DNA of 64,000 nucleotides, taken from Amia ocellicauda. Taxonomy: Eukaryota > Chordata > Actinopteri > Amiiformes > Amiidae. Positions 25,616-39,156 of the stretch are shown here, in pieces. Made by a program: the position numbers and the translations under genes. The notes beneath the pieces are model-generated. The model ran no database searches, was not told where the DNA came from, and worked only from the letters and a program-made list of their open reading frames with translations. The DNA lies in the NCBI RefSeq assembly GCF_036373705.1, contig NC_089856.1:30662298-30726297 (forward strand), read 5' to 3'. Each line of letters starts with the position of its first letter. The first letter of the stretch is position 1.

Positions 25616-28600
25616 ATGGATGCAGGTAAGGGAGACTCCAAGGAAAACAAGAATTACATAGCGTTTTTGTGTCAAACGTTAAATAAACCCTCGCCTATTT
25701 CATTTCGTTTGTTTCAACATGCCTGGCGAATTGGTTTGAAAGTGTGCTTCCTTTAATGACAGGTCCATTCGCTGGTCATTTTAAATCCATAATGATTTTT
25801 CAGTTATTTGTCTAACCGTATATGTCGCTTGTTTGTCTGATGTGGGGCATATATGTGGATTACGTATTTTATACATATATATATAAAATATGAAGGCCAG
25901 TGACGACATCTGTCCTTGCCAGCACAGGTGTGTCCCCCATGTCTCTGTCTGCCACATCACTACATTTCAGGTCAAGTGATGCACGTCAACGTAATGTCAT
26001 GTATGTACAGCGATCCTAAGGACTTGTGTCTTCATACGTATTTCTGTCCATCAGGCGTGTCAAGTTTACAGCCCTTTGTCTAATGCGACGATTATGCTAC
26101 GATTATACATGCTTAAAAATGCGTATTTCTTCTTCAAAGTCGACAACGGGTACACTCGGTGTCAGATTTCTGATTGATCTTATATGGTTATTTTGTATTT
26201 GGCAATTATGACGTGGAAATAAGTAACACAAAACGAAACACGCATGTCTGTATATGATTACTCCCGTAAGCATCCTTGTTCTTTGATGTACTTTTAGAGG
26301 TTGTAGCTATTCAGGACAAGGATAATAGACCTTCCCACACTTGTGGAGAGAGTAAGTGTAAAATAGTGTGGATCTAGAGCCAGATCAGGCTGACAAAACT
26401 TGTTATTTTTAAATGGACGAGTGAATGAGCGATCATTATATAGGTTGATCCAGCAGTGTACAGATTACAACAGACCCAGACAATAGATTGGCATGAATTG
26501 ACTGGAATGACAGTCAATATGTCGTCTGCTAAAAAGTAGATGGCTTTATTGATATGATACATGTGAGGGTAAAGCATAAACTGATATTGACATGTTGCTG
26601 TTTTCCCACATTATTTTATTTTCTTTTAAAACCAATGACATATTTCTTAAAGTATAGTTTCAATGCTGAACTTATTCAATTAAGCATTGCTGAGCATGGT
26701 GCTTCTCAGTCTCTTTGATTCCTTGCTTGGCTGTCCTGCTAATAATTTGAATTAGTTAAGTCCTCAGGTGGAATGAAAACCTGAATATATTATGACTCAT
26801 TGACTTTCTGTCTGTCTGTCTGTGTGTCTGCCTCAGCTACCCTCACCTACGACACACTGCGCTTTGGAGAGTTTGAAGATTTTCCTGAGACTGCAGAGCC
26901 AGTGTGGATTCTGGGGAGGGAGTTCAGTGCTCTTTCAGGTACAGGCTCAGACAGCCACAACATTAGTAAGAGTGCTGTCCTGCACTAAGTGGGTATAGTG
27001 GTAGTGTTGATGTTATAATGTAAGGCTTAGACAGACAAAATATATTTATTAGTTATGCAATCGATGTTTTAAAGGAATTCATAGCTGGCTTGAAAAAACA
27101 GTTATGTAAACCATGTTGTGTGGCATCCATAAGTGTAGTATTTCAGGATCCTGGGTGTATAGTCCCAGTTCCTGTTCATTCCACACTGTTATGCTATGTG
27201 TGATGATGGAAGTATGGAAGAAGCCCAATCATTACACTCCCTGTGCAACAGTGGTGCTTTCCCACCATGCACCCACTAAAGGTACTTTTATGAGTTATGC
27301 ATCTCTCATAGTTTGATATTCATGCAGTGTATTAGTAATTTGCCTGGTGCTATAATCCAAAGTGACTTTTATTTTGTTAGACCTGTATGATGTCAGACAA
27401 ATAAGATGCTGTATAATTTTGACTAAAGGCAGTAAATGTCTTCTACAGTATACTGAGCTGCTCCTTTTGGGATTTATTTTTTATTTTTTATATAATTAAA
27501 AATGAAGTAAAACAGTAAAGTCAGTGTATATGTCAAATACCACACATCTGTCAATAGCTGAGTTAACAGAGGTAAATAGTAATGTCTAAATTGTACTTCA
27601 TTTTTTAAAATAACTCTCTTTTTCTAAGTGTTTATTATGTTTCTCTTTTTTGTTTTGTAGAGAAAGATGAGATTCTGTCTGATATTACCTCACGCCTTTG
27701 GTTCACGTACAGAAAGAATTTTCAGCCTATTGGTGAGTGACTTGACATGCTGACAGATGACTCATGGACATGTTTCCACACCCTTTGGTTTTTAAGTGCA
27801 ATATAGTTTAGTCCATACAGGATTATCACTCGGAAAGTTTGCATAATGTAGATATTTTAATGTTGTTCTCTCAGCCCCTTTAGTTTTTACTTTATTCCCT
27901 TTGGTAGGGTAGAAACAGTACTTTAAATATAGTTAAATATCAAGAGCTGTGTATGGTTTAAGTCCCAAAGTGGAACATACTCTGCTTATAAAACAGTATT
28001 GATAAATTATAAAATGGACTCCCTGGACAATGTATGAAACGTGGAAATAAATTCAATCACCCTTGTTGAAGGTGGAACAGGCCCTACTTCTGACACAGGC
28101 TGGGGTTGCATGCTGCGATGTGGGCAGATGATCCTAGGAGAGGCCCTGGTGTTCATGCATCTAGGTCGAGGTATGTATGTACGTTGCAGGTAACAGAAAA
28201 ATAAAATCTGAATACTTTAGTGTTATTTACAAGTTCAACAAAAAACAAAAAATCGTAAGTGTTTGTAATCTTTTTTAAGACCTTCTTCAGAGGTGGGATA
28301 CGGGTCTGCAATTGCATACATTATTTGTATATTGAGGCCAGGTTCCATAAACCGTTTCCAGGCTGTGTTGGCTTCTTTCAGTGTGACAGGAGTGTTTACT
28401 GCCCTCCTCTGTGGGAGACACTGACTGACTGTGTAATTTGTTTGTGTAGACTGGAGGTGGGTAAAAGGCCAGCAGCAGAAAGAGGAATACTTCAGCATTC
28501 TCAATGCCTTCATTGACAAAAAAGACAGCTATTATTCCATACATCAGATTGGTAAGATACCTGACCTTCATGAAATAGAGAAACAATGTTAAAATTCACC

Positions 28601-31600
28601 ATTTTGTTAAAGGCTTTCTGTTATTTTAGATTATGTGTGGTTTTAAGTTTAAGGAAAGGGAACTTAACTATTTAATTACAATGTAATATTATGTGAATTT
28701 TTGATTCATAGAGAACCCCTTCACACAGCCATTAGAAATTGAATCATTGAAAGCCTGGGATGCTAAGGAACATCCAACTCATCCTCAGTCAACCCCATTC
28801 ATAGATTCCAACAATAGAAACTGGACTGTACATATAGACAGATTAGTGTAAAGAAGGCTCCCTTATATTCTATTAGTGGAAATTACAAAAAGTAACTGGG
28901 CTGTCACAAGGAATGCTTTGTCTATTGTTTTCTGTCTTTTCTCTGTGCTTTTGTTCCAGTTGTGTTTGTACAATGTTCATTGTTCTTTTGTTTGTGTGTT
29001 TTTAATCATTCTGTGTGTTTGCGGTTTTGGAATATTCAGAGTATTTGGAATATCGTTGCTCCAAGTTTTATTTAACATCCTCTTCCCCTATAATGTATTT
29101 TTTTTATCATTCACCTTGAAACAGTGGAAGTTGAGCCAAGAGTTATTTCCCCAGTATCTCGATATAGATGACTGTACTCTCTGTTATGTTCTCATGCTCT
29201 CTCCAATGTATAGCCCAGATGGGAGTCGGGGAGGGGAAGTCCATTGGCCAGTGGTATGGACCAAACACGGTTGCACAGGTTCTAAAGTAAGTGTGGTTTG
29301 ATGTTCTGTTTGAGTTGGTCAGCTGAGAATGATGAAGCATCCCTTTAATCTTTAATCTGAGCAGACTAAACAAGGCAAAATATAAATAAATAAATATCTG
29401 ACTCATGACTGTACTCTGCAGTATTCTTGGAATATTGTTTCACATCATTCACTGTGTGTGTGTGTGTGTGTGTGTTGCATAAGTCTGTCTTGACTTTCAG
29501 CTCTCTGATTCACTCTCTCTCCTTTTAGGAAGCTGTCTGTATTTGATTCATGGAGTCGACTGGCACTGCATATAGCCATGGACAACACCGTGGTCATTGA
29601 GGAGATCAGTGAGTGACGGACTTAATTATTATACTGTTTATAAGTGTTGGTTTCCAAGGGCACACTGCAAGCAATGGAAAAAAGTAGACATAAATAAATG
29701 CCTTAGAAGGCAATGACAATATTGGGATGGAATGAATGACTGAAATGTATGGCAGGGTACTGTGTACTGACACCGCTGGTGAAAACTGTTAAGATAAATC
29801 AGTGGTACATTGAAAAAAGTTTTAAAGAGATGTTAGATGTTAGAGTAAGTGGTTCCCAATCCTGGCCTTGGAGAACCCCCTACCCTGCTGGTTTGTGTTC
29901 CAACTGATCTCTCAATTACTTAATTTAAGTAACAATCTGCTTAGATTTGAGTTTTGATATTGTGTAAAAAAAAAAGTTGGTTCTTTAATAAGTTCTTTAT
30001 ACAATGATATGCTTAAAACCCCTACAGTTTAAAATAATTAAAAGTCTGTGATTTTAGGAAATTATTAGTTCAATTAGGGGTTCAAATAAGGAATCGAGAG
30101 CTGGGTTGGAACAAAAACCAGCAGGGAAGAGGGTCCTACAGGACCAGGTTTGGGAACCACTGTCTGTCCCCAGAAAGTATATTGGAAAAAAAATAACCTG
30201 GAGTGTTTGTGGAACTATTAATGAAATACTAGTTTATATAACTACCTAGTCCTCTCAGACCAGTTCCTGTTAGTCCTGATTTATGCCCCTCAGTGTCATA
30301 GGTTAATGGAGCCGCTTTGACAGGCCTGTTCCTAATTGATGTGTTTTCCCCTCAGAGCGTCTGTGCATGCCCTGGCTGGACTTTGTTGGAGCAGCGTCAG
30401 CCTACCGTGGGGCAGAGGGGGGGCGGGAGCTGAACGGCTGTGTGGGGGGAGCCTGTGCCCTGGGGGTGGAGGACACCGTGCTCTGGAAGCCCCTGGTACT
30501 GCTGATACCCCTGCGGCTGGGGCTGAGTGACATCAACGAGGCCTACATAGAGACACTGAAGGTACGAGTTGGGCGTGCAGACACACAAACACACACTTAC
30601 TCTCATACTGGGAAACTCATGGAAGATTCTGCAGTACAACATTATAGGGGGTTAAAAAGTGTCAACTGTAGGACTGGTACCCTGGGATGTGCATGGAGAC
30701 TGGGTTGATGGGTTGAGTGTTGGCTTGAGAGAGCTATGCTAGCTGGTGACACTCTCTCTCTCTCTCTCTCTCTCTGTTTCCTCAGCAATGCTTCATGCTC
30801 CCCCAGTCTCTAGGAGTCATTGGTGGGAAACCCAACAGTGCCCACTACTTCATTGGCTATGTAGGTGAGTGCTAGGTTAGCCTTTCTGCTTGCAAAAGCC
30901 ATAAAAGCCATATTAATATATGTTACTGACTTCAATATGTTCAATAGTAGATTCCATGGTTTTCAGACACAAATCTCAAAATCATTTCGCAGCGTTTTGT
31001 GTTTCCAATAAAATCCTGAACAAAGGGCTCCAGTTATAATGTTAAACCATTCTGTACATTGATCTTTGAGGAGATTGTAAGAGTATTAGTAATTCATCAA
31101 AAGATGGCTCTGGCGGTAACTGGAATGTATTGATTTCAGTATGACTGTTTTTTTTTTTGCGCTGTTGCTGACCGTGTGTGTCTGCCCCCCGTACCCAGGA
31201 GAGGAGCTGATTTACCTAGACCCTCACACCACCCAGCCTGCAGTGGAGCCCAGCGATGACGGGCAGGTCCCCGATGACACCTACCACTGTCAGCACCCCC
31301 CCTGCCGCATGCACATCCGTGAGCTGGACCCCTCCATTGCCGTGGTAGGCACAGCAACCAGATAGGCCTCTTAGTGCCCACTGTAACCACTAGAGATTGC
31401 ATGGAAGACAAAAATACAATTGTAGGCAGAACAACACAGCAGAATCAGGTAGCAGTGTGGTAACCCAAAAGAGCAGTCCAGGTGATAAAAGCCTTAGAAA
31501 AATTATATTAAAAGATAGTATGAATGACTTTCAAGGAATGAAAGGTTAACAAGCTTTTCCATCAATCCACACGTCTTCCTGTCGTTTTTCATTGGTCAAT

Positions 31601-33327
31601 GTCATTTTGAATGTATGTAAAATCAGATCGAATCAAACTCGTTTAGATTCTAAAATTGATGCATCACTGTGATACAACAATGATGGACTCGTGTGCAAGC
31701 TGAGATAGGGATGCACACAGTCGTTTTTTTATCTTTTCACTCATGTAAAATTCTGCATCATTGGATCCAGTGTGCCTCTTTGATAAGGGCTAGATACCAT
31801 AGTGTAGGGGTGGCTAACCCTGGTCCTGGAGAGCCTCAGGGTCTACAGGTATTTGTTATATCCAGATTGTTAGGTGCTTAATTGAACCAATTGTGGGTCT
31901 TAGTTAGGCAAAATGTCCCTGTGTTCAAGGTATCCATTAATTGGTAATTTAGAGAGACCTGAAAAACCTGCAGGATTGTGGCTCTCCAGGAACAGGCTTG
32001 GCCACCCCTTCCCTAGTGTAACATCATGAAGTGTCAGTCTTCCACCTCTGTCTTATTTCTGTTCTGTTCTGTACTAGGGTTTCTTCTGCCGCACAGAGGA
32101 CGACTTTGACGACTGGTGTATGCGCATTCGAAAGGTGGGTAGAATATTTTTTTCTTTCTAAAAATTAAAAAAAGCACACGAATGAGTGTAATTAGAAATC
32201 CTACAGAATTTTAATAGAATACATAACTAGTTTTGTTTGTGTGTAAGAGTTCTGGAGTGATTCTGCAAGTGATAATGAATAATTATACTAGTTATGCACC
32301 ATAAGACACTGTTCTAAAAGGTAGTACAGGAAGTGCTTCATTTTAAATCAACACCTCCCAGCAGGCATTAGACCTTTTTATAATTCCTTCCACATTGTCA
32401 TTTTACATTTATGACTTAATAACTTGTAGAATGCAGCCAAATATTCATAATAGTATTCAGATCCATCCATATTTAATCACTAAACCTCTATTGTATTGAT
32501 ATTATTATATCATATTATAGGGTCAGTGCTAATGCAGGTCTGCTTTGTCTTTCAGTTGTCTGGAAGCAGGGAAGGGCTGCCAATGTTTGAACTGGTGGAT
32601 AGTCAGCCATCCCATTTCACCAGCTCGGACGTCCTTAACCTCACTCCAGGTCAGTGCTAGCCAGTTCCTAAAACACATAATCCTACCATCTGTCTTTACG
32701 CACAATCTGTACATTTTGCACCAGGTATTTCAAGTTGAGCTCCCATTTCTCCTTTTGATAGAAACCCAGAAGTAGTATCCATGTTCAGTATGTATACTTT
32801 AAAACACATTATTACTACAGTATTATTTAGATTTTCTATTGCAATTTGTAAACGCCAATGTTTTATCATATATATCCATGATACATAAGCTTCTAGAATT
32901 GAATACTATTGTTTTGTTTTGTTTTGAAAGGTTGTTTTGGTTGTCTTTCTTGACTTCGGAGTTTAATTATTAACTGGACCAATGTAACATTTTCCAAGGC
33001 CTTTTTATGTCGAACAACAATTTAATAGTGGACTTGATTCAAGGTAAGGATGCTGATAAAACATTTCTGGAGTTAATCAAATAACGAGTCCAGTGAAGTA
33101 ACAGAACACAACGACTGAGACACAACGACTGAGACCCTACCAAAATCAGATCAGAGTTTGTCACGTGCCTTGAATACCTGGCCTGGTAATAGAGTTTTGT
33201 AAGAATAAAGCTAAATGGAAAGGGATTCATTTTTTTTTTCCTCTCCACTGCAGATTTTTCAGATTCTGACCGGCTGGAGCGGTTTTTTGACTCGGAGGAT
33301 GAGGAGTTTGAGATCCTGTCATTGTGA
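25616..33327 (+). CDS. atg4b: Autophagy-related cysteine protease ATG4B
   Basis: Thirteen coding exons: 25616-25625, 26837-26938, 27661-27732, 28072-28170, 28450-28551, 29214-29286, 29529-29608, 30356-30561, 30786-30864, 31199-31344, 32078-32134, 32556-32649 and 33254-33327. They give 397 residues (human 393). ATG4B cleaves the C terminus of LC3/GABARAP (Atg8) proteins to expose glycine, and later delipidates them. The catalytic cysteine is C74 in DTGWGCML, the same number as in human. The Asp/His pair is D282 and H284 in YLDPHTTQP. The C terminus ends EFEILSL, containing the FEIL LC3-interacting motif. The least conserved part is the loop in exon 8 (about residues 180-225). The ten-base first coding exon, MDA, is as in human. 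Confidence 0.97.
29453..29475. repeat. TG microsatellite in atg4b intron
   Basis: A TG run of about 23 bases upstream of exon 7. Confidence 0.9.
29847..30162. mobile_element. hAT-type MITE in atg4b intron
   Basis: A 316-bp relative of the element at 17570. It starts AAGTGGTTCCCAAT and ends TTTGGGAACCACTG, with the same sub-terminal words (CTACCCTGCTGGTTTG and its complement) and a similar centre. The 8-base flanks (GTTAGAGT and TCTGTCCC) do not match, so the target duplication has decayed or one end has shifted. Confidence 0.75.
30752..30775. repeat. atg4b: CT microsatellite forming a polypyrimidine tract
   Basis: A CT run ends ten bases before the acceptor of atg4b exon 9 (30786) and so supplies its pyrimidine tract. 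Confidence 0.9.
31805..32010. mobile_element. hAT-type MITE (second family) in atg4b intron
   Basis: A 206-bp element with inverted ends TAGGGGTGGCTAACCCTGGT and, on the complement, AAGGGGTGGCCAAGCCTGTT, both followed by CCTGGAGAGCC. It is flanked by a near-perfect 8-base duplication, CCATAGTG (31797-31804) and CCCTAGTG (32011-32018). It is non-coding and lies only about 70 bases before the exon 11 acceptor. Confidence 0.8.
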
Positions 33328-33717
33328 GGAGGGAGCCGGGGGTCCATCACAAAGACAAGAGGGGCACCTTCAGGCAGAGGACGGGGAAGGGAGAACACAT
33401 AGACACCTCCCTCAGGCCAGCCTAGCAACCATGGCATAGTCATCCTGCCTCACTCTGGACACAGCTGCCACCCATCAGTGACAAACTGTGCTCTACATTT
33501 ATATCCACTACCAAGACTTTCCTTTTTTTTTTTTTTTGAAGGAAGGTGTTTTGTGGGGGGCGGATCTGCCAAGATTTTTTTGTTGATTTAATTTGGATTA
33601 TGTTTACAATTTGCACATTTATTATAATTTTTGTTTAGATTTTTGTTAAATATATATATATATATAAAAAATGATGCTCTGTGTTTTGTTGGTGTAAATC
33701 CAGCAGCATTGTATCCA

Positions 33718-33723
33718 AATAAA
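33718..33723 (+). promoter_or_regulatory. atg4b: atg4b poly(A) signal
   Basis: AATAAA lies about 390 bases past the stop codon, with a T-rich 3' UTR and a TA run (33648-33667) before it. The convergent dtymk signal is about 450 bases further on. Confidence 0.65.
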
Positions 33724-34169
33724 ATGTCCTGTTGTAACTGTGGATGTCATCTGGCGATAGTGCCCCGACAGCAAAGACATAGTCACAAATGTATCACTAA
33801 TCTCAGTTTAGTTGTCTTTCTGTAGGACGGTTCTCCAGTAAGATATGATGTGAAGTTAACTTAAAACACTCAAAGACAATGAGACTGTTTCCCCACAAAT
33901 GTTATGTCCCGTTTAATAATTGACATAAACTGGACAGTGTAAGACTGACTACTTTGGAGATTTTTCCAGTGGATCCAGTTTTAGTGTCTACTGTATTATA
34001 CTGAATGTTTAGCTAGTGCCTGCTATAATTTGTAGCCTTCAGCAATGACATTGCAAGATTCCAGGATATATTTCAACTAGGTGATCAATTAAAAATAACA
34101 ACAAAGACAAACTTGGAAACACTGCTACATAGTCTAAGACACAGACACACTCCTCGTTTACATGGAAAC

Positions 34170-34175
34170 TTTATT
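34170..34175 (-). promoter_or_regulatory. dtymk: dtymk poly(A) signal
   Basis: The minus strand reads AATAAA about 400 bases past the dtymk stop codon, just before the gap shared with convergent atg4b. Confidence 0.6.
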
Positions 34176-34576
34176 TAGATGGGAACATCTTTAAAAACAA
34201 TTGTGATGGTGATGGGTGGTGCGATGAGAGACCACGCTGTGATGCTCTGGCGTGACTCGGGTGACCCAGGTGCTTGATAACTGACTCCTCCTCATTAAAA
34301 CAGGAAGTGGATTTTAGCTTCCTGATGTGGAGAACCTGAGAGTGCAGCGGAGATGGTAGTGTGCGAGAGAGAGAGAACCAAAATAATTGGTTTTGGATAA
34401 CCGTGCTGGACTGTGCTTTTGGATATACGGATTCACATTACTACGCGTATACAAGTGGGATAAAGCAATAGGTTCAGTTATCAGTGAGCTGCTCTCATCC
34501 TAGGCTGACTCCAGTAGCCTGATCTCCACAATGTGCCAAAGCACAGTGTACATGCTGTGCCAGCAGTGGAACAGCC

Positions 34577-37228
34577 TCACTTCCACAGTTCCATGATGGG
34601 TTTGTCTGCAGCACTGTCAATGGCTTTCTCGGTGTGTCTCATGATTTCCATGTGCAAATCCTCGATTTCTTTAGCGGCATCGATGACCTGCAGGAAAAAG
34701 AGCCGGCCATGGTGAGTACAAAACCATTTTGACATTACCAACGTCTGTGTACTGCGATTTACTGAATATACAATAAACTAAACATTTTATGGAATATATC
34801 AAAGCATACATGGAACATAAGTTTCTAAATGTATTTTTTTAATAAAACTTCTTAGCTGCAATAGCTAAGATAGGAGATGTGACAATTGCTTTGTCTGTAT
34901 AGCCGTTTCTTATCTACACTGTAACAGTATTATTGAGTTATTGGTGATGAATTAACAGGAAGTAACGTGTAAGCATCTTAATTGTTCTAACTTTCAACAT
35001 CTTTGGGGAAGATATTTGGAGTAGGATGAATGTTTAAGGGGGAACTAGCACAGTCACTAAATTGATGTATACACTCCTACTAACACAAGAGTATATAAAC
35101 TTGTTATATAAACAATTCAATTTAGTGTCTGGGATATTTCTCCTTTCAAGCTGTTTGGTGAACCCTCAGAATAGAGGATACAGGAGTTAGGATGGGGTTG
35201 ATCAGAGAATCTGTTGGAAAGCTCTTTGATGGGACAAAACCCACTTCTCAATTGAATTCTGACCATTGCTAACTGGTGATGACAACTGCAAACTGCTCAC
35301 CTGCCAGTTAAGGGAGGGGTCCTTCATGAGCTGCTGAAAGCGGTGCTGTACGCTCTTCTGGAAGTCGCTGTTTTCATACCGTTCAGCCCCGAACTCCCCC
35401 CGCCGAGCTGCCTCAGCTGGACTAAGCTGCAGGTACAGCACCAGGTCTGGTTTGGGCAGCCCCACATCTGGCTTCTGACACCAGTCCAGATTGAAGCCCT
35501 GTGTGCACACAAATTTGCACAGAAACACAAAGACATTCACAGTGTGTTTACTATGACCATAATTCAGAATATCAAAAGTCATACAAATGCACCTAGAAAT
35601 TAAATTCCGTAAGCTAACAAAGTGATTGTCATGTACACACACTTTTTGAAAACTTGAAGGAGCATACTGCGCATGTGCACACATGGACTCTTTTCTCCTG
35701 CACATGTATTATGCTATTGAATAACATAACATATAATGCAATACACAGTCAATTATTATTACATGGCTAAGCACTAGTACCACAAGCCAGCTTTAGTTTA
35801 ATTTGCCTTCATTTTTATAGTTTGTTTTGTTAGTTTATTACTCCTCCCTGGGAGTTTAAAGGGGGATATACTTGATTTATTTTTGGCTGTTCTTCATTTA
35901 TACAATAAACTCCTGAATAAAAATGCCTGATTGCTAATCCTGAGACCTCTGTGTCCTCCACTCCCTGTTACAGTAAGATAATAGTCAAATGTATGATTAA
36001 GGCTGATTTTCATGTAAACACGGTAAAGACAAGTGATATTTTAAGAATCAGTTATGGGAAACAAACTGACAGTACTGACAGCATTACACATTGCACTGCC
36101 AATGAGGCAAGTTCCTTTTCAACTAATAATGTCCCTATTGTATTTAATCCCACTTCCCTTTCTAATTTTATAGCCCTTGCTACCTAGCTAGCTACACCGC
36201 AAAGTGATGGAGGTCCCATCAAGTACTGCACTGAGAGAGACATGACTGGAGGGGATCTCCAGAGTGAACGTACGGGCTTGGCGCTGGTAAAAGCCACTCC
36301 AGAGAAGGCGTACCGGTCCACCACCAGACTGACTCCCTGCTCCAGCTTCTGTTTCATCAGGGGCCTGGGGAGAGCACAGAGAGGCAGATCTCATACACTC
36401 ATAACTCAAGTCTCTGTTAATCAATCATACCAGCTGTAACTGAGATCTCTCAGATGATTTGCTAGGTCAAGGAACTGGTTTCTTTTATTGATTTTAATGA
36501 CCCATCATTCACTCCTGTTTAATGAGTGCAGATCAGTTGCAAGCATTTGCATGATGCACTAATAATTCAGATCCACACATGCTTGTGGAGATGTTTCCAA
36601 TTACATTTTTGTGTGTTTGTTTCCTACAGGGAATGGGGAGGAACTCCACTGAGAGAACAATAAGACATACAAAAGGGTGTCTTACACAAGCTCCCAGCGA
36701 TTGGCAGAGAAGAGAAGATGCACAGTGTGGTCCTCCAGCTCGCTGGACTTCTCCAGGTATGCATTGATCAGCTGGCCGATCTTGGTCGTCCTGTCTGAAC
36801 AAGAAGGGGAAACTACCCGTTTTCAAATGCACTTTCAAAGCACGCCAAGCAAATTAAATTACTATTAATTAATTAACACATCATGAAAGCACTGACGATA
36901 CATTCATAATCCTTACAGTTTATACTGTCATTTAACACACATTATAATAAAACGTGCATGTTTTGCAGAAACCACGGGAATTAAAGCACAGTTTAATACA
37001 GACGGTTGCATGGTCACGTTTGGCACAGAGCATGTATTTTCGCATGACTGTCCGGATAATGCATCCTCTGAAAGGAAGGGAAACAGGACAGTTACCAGGA
37101 AATCGGATCATTTCGGCTTTTCGACCACTCTGCTGCAGCGCCTGTACCAATTTTTTGCATTGCGTGGTTTTGCCAGCCCGGTCGACCCCTTCCAACACAA
37201 TCAGAGCTCCTCTTCGACAAGACATCAT
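34577..37228 (-). CDS. dtymk: Deoxythymidylate kinase (dTMP kinase)
   Basis: Five coding exons on the minus strand: 37228-37096, 36794-36686, 36364-36274, 35498-35301 and 34687-34577, giving 213 residues (212 from the second of two adjacent ATGs; human 212). The enzyme phosphorylates dTMP to dTDP for dTTP synthesis. The P-loop is [10 protein letters not shown] (about residues 13-22), the DRY-type motif is [12 protein letters not shown], and [15 protein letters not shown] is the core strand region. Later, [11 protein letters not shown] corresponds to the lid. Splice phases (1, 2, 0, 0) all fit. It ends MELWK, as vertebrate enzymes do. It is convergent with atg4b and co-directional with agxt. 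Confidence 0.96.
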
Positions 37229-37712
37229 GTAAAACAGATATTGCTCACTGGAGTTAACTAAATATGACCAAACCGTGCTACCATGTTGAATAGGCTGCTG
37301 CTGGTGCCGTATATGTAGTGTAATAAGCGCGCGAGTATTCGTCGACCCTTTATTCTTAAAGCAATGGGAAAAGCAATCCATTTATTTATTTTTGAAAACT
37401 GCCAGTTTCCAAAGGTTTTGTTAGTTGTAACAATGAGTACGTTTTCAGTTTAATTTAATACGCAGGGGATGTGAGGGGGGGGGTTGAAATTAAAACCACA
37501 TTAGATAAGGTTACAGCACTACAAAAGCACATGCATGCTTACCAACGCTTAAACTGGTGATACATTAAGTCAACGTCCATATAACTATACATACTTTTTA
37601 GCATACATATTCAAATCAGTATTAATTAAATTAAATTGTTCGATTCACCTATAAACATGGCTTACTTTCAAAACATTACGTTCCACCTATTCTTGATTTT
37701 ACGGTAACGTCA

Positions 37713-37763
37713 GACGTCATTTCCCCTCTACGTGTGACGTATCCTTAAAGTTATGGCGCGTTT
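37713..37763 (-). promoter_or_regulatory. dtymk: CRE-like pair and CpG-rich motif upstream of dtymk
   Basis: GACGTCAT at 37713-37720 and GTGACGTA at 37734-37741 are CREB/ATF-like sites. GGCGCGTTTT near 37755 resembles an E2F core. They lie about 490-530 bases upstream of the dtymk start codon, so either the promoter is distal or they serve an unseen leader exon. The link to dtymk is inferred. Confidence 0.35.
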
Positions 37764-38871
37764 TGTAGAAGTAACAATAACATTGTTGATTTATTTTTAA
37801 TTTTTTTTGTAATGAACGGTGGTCGTCCAAACACGTATCCTCAGATGGACATGAAGGCTTGAAGTTGTTTTAGCTAGACCAACCAACTTGCTGTCTGCAG
37901 TGCTTGCAGATGCCTTTGGATTTGTCAAAAGTACTTTCTGGTAGAAGAAAGATTGCATGATGGAGGAGCAGTGATTGCTGGAGATATAACCTGCTGTTCC
38001 AACAAACTAATTGTGGTTTCTAACAATGACAATGATAAACCTGTTCAGTTCACTTCTTCCAACACAGGTCATTAAATCAGTGAACAGAGCTAAACCACTT
38101 TGTTTTACTATTAGCCTTGATAAAAGGTTAAAGCTTTTACAGATATTTATTTTTCCGTTTCAGTGTGGCTGGCAGGACCTTTAGGTCAGATAGATGCTCA
38201 ATGAATGATTTAACATTTAAATATCTGATGTTCATGAAGTGCAATAGCCACTTGCAATGAAAGTGAAAGAAATAATCAGTTTCAAACGCAATACTAAAAA
38301 ATGGAAAACTAATGTCCATAAATAAGCTCTACAATAAGTCAGTTGCATTTGTATTTATTTGCATCAATCAGTGTAATTGCTTTACTAATTAAACTGCTAT
38401 TTTACTGTATACAAATAATAGTTTAAATATTTAAATATATGTAACCACAATATATAATATAAGGTCAGACTTGTATTTGACACATTTTGCTATGCAAGGT
38501 AATATTTATTCCCATGTCTGATTTTGATGTTAAAGTTAACCCATTTATTTAAACTGCTCCTCATTTGAAATCTTCCTCAACCATAATGTGGTAATTGCAA
38601 GACTTAGTACATAATTATACATTTAGAGTGATTAGGTTTTAGTTGTTGGTTATTCTTTACTTATTGAAAAAATCATTGACTAGGGCCTATATATGTATTC
38701 TTTTTCAAATAACTTGCATACATTTAAATATAGAGTTGGAAAAGTTGGTATTTACAAATAAAATGTGGAATACAGTGATATTTGGCCCAGGTCTGGTCTG
38801 CTGCGGAAGGATTTTGGAATATGTTTAAGAACACAAACACAAAACAAAGGCTTACACAATTTCAGCATGTC
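37764..38871. other. Intergenic DNA between dtymk and agxt
   Basis: AT-rich sequence with no gene or repeat family that I recognise. Confidence 0.6.
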
Positions 38872-38877
38872 TTTATT
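38872..38877 (-). promoter_or_regulatory. agxt: agxt poly(A) signal
   Basis: The minus strand reads AATAAA about 280 bases past the agxt stop codon. Confidence 0.6.
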
Positions 38878-39156
38878 TTTTCAATTTCCTTTACAATACA
38901 GAAGTCCATTTCAGGTGGACTTTGTCTCCTTAAGACCCAAGTGGGCTGAAATTAAGGAGGAACAGGAACAGTTAAGGTTTTCATTTTGTCTACGTGTAAT
39001 CCTGCAGTTTTATTTCACAAGCATCCATCAAGTTGGTCTCTTCTGTCGTTTCTTAGAGAAATACAGATGCCCTCAGAGGTGGCCGCAAGTCCCTCTGCAG
39101 CTACTCCCCCTGTTCGGATAGCGTGTGTCTGTGGGAGTCCCGGCAGTCTCCTCTCT

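Noticed and set aside
28876-29301. 141-codon plus-strand frame in the atg4b gene
   Set aside because: It runs through intron DNA and crosses atg4b exon 6 in a shifted frame, a shadow of the real gene.
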